Shown: positions 18,301 to 20,343 of the stretch, piece by piece
Layout of the letters: each line of letters opens with the position of its first letter
How positions within the stretch are numbered: position 1 is the first letter of the stretch
Source: Physocladia obscura
Lineage: Eukaryota > Chytridiomycota > Chytridiomycetes > Chytridiales > Chytriomycetaceae
Direction of reading: 5' to 3'
Length of the DNA stretch: 20,343 nt
Assembly: GCA_027596945.1 (NCBI GenBank)
Contig: JADGJH010000149.1
Coordinates: 3,957 to 24,299 of the forward strand
Program-made: the position numbers and the translations under genes
Notes under the pieces: model-generated
Told to the model about the DNA's origin: nothing
What the model saw: the letters and a program-made list of their open reading frames with translations, nothing else
Databases searched by the model: none

Positions 18301-20044
18301 CTGAGCCAACAATAGCCACCAAGGATCCTTTCGGAATACTGATGTTGATATCATTTAATGTCAACTTTTTTCCTTCGAGCATTGTTTCAGTTGTTGAAGC
18401 AGTAGCAACAACTTGTTCAAGTGATTCAAAAGTACGCGACAAACGGTCGATATCTTTGGAAGATATCGAACCAGGTATAGTTATTGCTTCGACTTCATTT
18501 GCGATTTCTATTTCATTTTTACTTGCGTCATCGTCTTCAATATATATCATTGGGGTTGCATCCCAACGAAAATCTCCATTGGCCACTGAAACCGCAACAT
18601 CCGCATCATTGTTATAAGTAGGCTCAAAATCAAGTTCTGCGCTTTCAAGCAACGCCTCAATTCTTTCAACTGCCACTTTCGCGTCGGCAAATGCACCGAT
18701 TGCAATTGGCGTCCATTGAATAGGAGTGCGCAAATTATTAAACAAGGCGAGAGCCGTAAATATTGAAACGGGATCAAACGCCGGCGAAACTACAAAATAA
18801 ACCATGAAAGATGTTGAAGCTGCCAACACGGGCAACGCGAAACCGCAAGCTATAATAATTGATCGAATCAAGTTTGCAGATATCACGGCTTTTAACTCCT
18901 CGGTACGAATCGCGGCGACGCGGTCAAGGAAAGAATTCTCCCAAGCAAAAAACTTTATAATACGAATTGAACTTAAAATTTCGGATATAAGACGGACGCG
19001 TTGGTCAGTTAGAATTACGTTTTGCTTTCTTAAGTTTACCAAGGCTCGAATAATGTATACTTGGAGCGGGAGGGTGGCTAACAGAACAAATACTCCTGAA
19101 AGAGACGAAACACCCAACACAGTAAGCAGGAGTGCGATAGTGTAAGTTACTTGTAGCGGATAGGACCATGCCAGGTGAAAATTTACCATGAACGCATCTA
19201 AACGAACTAAATCCGTGGAAATGATATTGGTGATTCGACCAGCATTGAATTCTTGGCGCGCTGTTCCAGAAAGTCGAAGTGCCTTGCGGTAGACGACTGC
19301 CGTGAGTGTTCCGCGAACCTTGAATTTTGACAAATAAAGTATTCAGATGTTATACCAAACATTTAAAAAAAATTTCTAACAATCATGCCATATTTGTTTG
19401 TTCTTTGAAAAAAGTTTCCGAAGCAAATAGATGAGATCATTGAGATTATAAAAATACCAATAGCATATCCGATTCCAGTTCCAACAGAAGTTGTTCCAGT
19501 TGAGGATTGCGTGATGTAACTAATGAGAGCTTGTAGCAATAAAGGGGCAGAGCTAAATCCTATATCCGAAATTGCTTTAAGCTGAAAACCTTGTTTTTAG
19601 CAACAGATAGAAGCACATTTCATGCGGATATACCCACAATCGCGATTGAAAAAAATCCTTTTCCTATCATACTGATAAATATTCTTCGAACAGATGGCTG
19701 TCGGGGCTTAATTTTGGAGTTTCCTGCGATTACCAATCTCAAATCATTTTGATATTGATCGGCCTCTAATCTCCAAAGTTCCTCAAATTTATCAGCCAAT
19801 TCTTTCACTTGAAGACGGCGATCCAGTTTATACAGGTTCTCAATCTCTAATGTGTTTTTGTGACCATAACGGAATAACGGTTCAAGCCCTGCATGGATTT
19901 ACTTAAGATCAATTTAAGAAACTGAAATAATTTTGTAGTCTTACAAACAAACAGAGCTTGCGACAGAAAACTTGACTTGGATTCAGGCCAATCTTGTGCT
20001 TCAAACTCTGTCAAACGTGATCTGCTCATTGCCGCAAATTTCAT
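15372..20044 (-). CDS. ABC transporter, subfamily C (MRP-type exporter), short form
   Basis: An ATP-driven membrane exporter of organic anions and glutathione, glucuronide or sulfate conjugates. Eleven exons: 20044-19945, 19888-19638, 19581-19381, 19318-17935, 17881-17429, 17350-17184, 17106-16739, 16690-16443, 16379-15999, 15932-15810 and 15745-15372. They encode 1349 aa, with introns of 48-78 nt that all keep frame. The layout is TMD1-NBD1-TMD2-NBD2 with no N-terminal TMD0, the size of ABCC4-like MRPs (about 1325 aa). NBD1: Walker [10 protein letters not shown] (about 522), signature LSGGQ (614), Walker [11 protein letters not shown] (638; Asp instead of the catalytic Glu, normal for this subfamily), H-loop VTHQ. 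NBD2: Walker [10 protein letters not shown] (about 1130), signature LSVGQ (1233), Walker [11 protein letters not shown] with the catalytic Glu (1258), H-loop IAHR (His1289). NBD2 is therefore the hydrolytic site. The entry segment [17 protein letters not shown] is typical of MRPs. The exon 2/3 junction has an alternative 44-nt intron. Membrane location (plasma or vacuolar) cannot be told. Confidence 0.96.
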
Positions 20045-20343
20045 GATTCGTAATTCAATTTTTTGTTATCAATTCTAACGGATAAATAGTGGCGAAATTT
20101 TAATTAATATCAGATGAATCACGCCAAAAATGATTAATTCTTTCGAATTATTTTTACGTCTGTTTTGAAATACTTTTCCTATTTTTTAACACTGATTTAC
20201 TCCTACTTAACTAACCCACACAAAAACAATAATTGAACTCTATACGCACCTTTTTTATCGAATTTTAAATATGAAAATTACATTAAAACAAGCTTTTATT
20301 AAATAAAAAAAGCCGCTGGCACAGGCGATCATATATTTTGAGA
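20045..20343. promoter_or_regulatory. 5' flank of the ABC transporter gene
   Basis: A/T-rich, with no coding frame that I can support; an in-frame stop precedes the ABC start. At the far edge the minus strand has a G/C-rich stretch (20311-20330) followed by seven T residues (20304-20310), which could be a Pol III-type terminator of a small RNA whose body lies outside the window, or chance. No specific promoter motif was recognised. Confidence 0.3.

Noticed and set aside
19590..19633. 44-nt alternative intron between ABC exons 2 and 3
   Set aside because: It keeps frame, but its acceptor lies too close to the branch-like TTGCTAAAAAC. The 56-nt version (19582-19637) fits the other introns better. 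Not fully excluded.
1..20343. CRISPR arrays, tRNA/rRNA genes, bacterial operon signals
   Set aside because: No regularly spaced repeats, no tRNA B-box with matching arms, and no Shine-Dalgarno pattern. Introns show that the DNA is eukaryotic.

Overview
The window is nuclear DNA from a eukaryote. Every intact gene is split by short GT-AG introns of about 50-78 nt (one is 164 nt), the code is standard, and AATAAA-type polyadenylation signals follow two of the genes. The best guess is an early-diverging fungus or close relative. The glutamate 5-kinase is free-standing with a C-terminal PUA domain, as in fungal Pro1, rather than fused as in animal and plant P5CS. The MBF1, GST and ABCC genes fit but do not discriminate. 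This assignment is inference.

Layout. (1) 1-3623, plus strand: a decayed protein gene. It carries a recognisable tensin/auxilin-type PTEN phosphatase plus C2 region, then a proline-rich stretch, then a segment that looks like the end of a formin FH2 domain with a charged tail. Homology hops between frames many times and stops interrupt it. (2) 3773-5624: two intact divergent genes, MBF1 (transcriptional coactivator, minus) and a sigma-like glutathione S-transferase (plus), sharing a 323-bp promoter interval. (3) 5663-12300: gene-poor DNA dominated by a dead APE-type non-LTR retrotransposon on the minus strand (endonuclease, reverse transcriptase, Cys-His tail) plus other repeat fragments. This island is strikingly poor in CpG compared with the flanking genes. 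(4) 12308-20044: three minus-strand genes head to tail with only 54 and 41 nt between stop and next start. In transcription order they are a full-length ABCC/MRP transporter (11 exons, 1349 aa), a 485-aa disordered protein of unknown function, and glutamate 5-kinase (423 aa).

The intact genes cover detoxification and export (GST, MRP-type pump), proline synthesis (glutamate 5-kinase) and stress-related transcription (MBF1). GST and an MRP pump could act in one pathway, by conjugation to glutathione and export of the conjugate, but they lie about 10 kb apart with a retroelement between them, so linkage is not evidence of co-regulation.

The most notable single signals are a 54-nt, stop-free, multiple-of-three intron in glutamate 5-kinase flanked by a perfect 9-nt direct repeat; the sharp CpG depletion confined to the retroelement island; and the PTEN-C2 relic with a possible formin tail.
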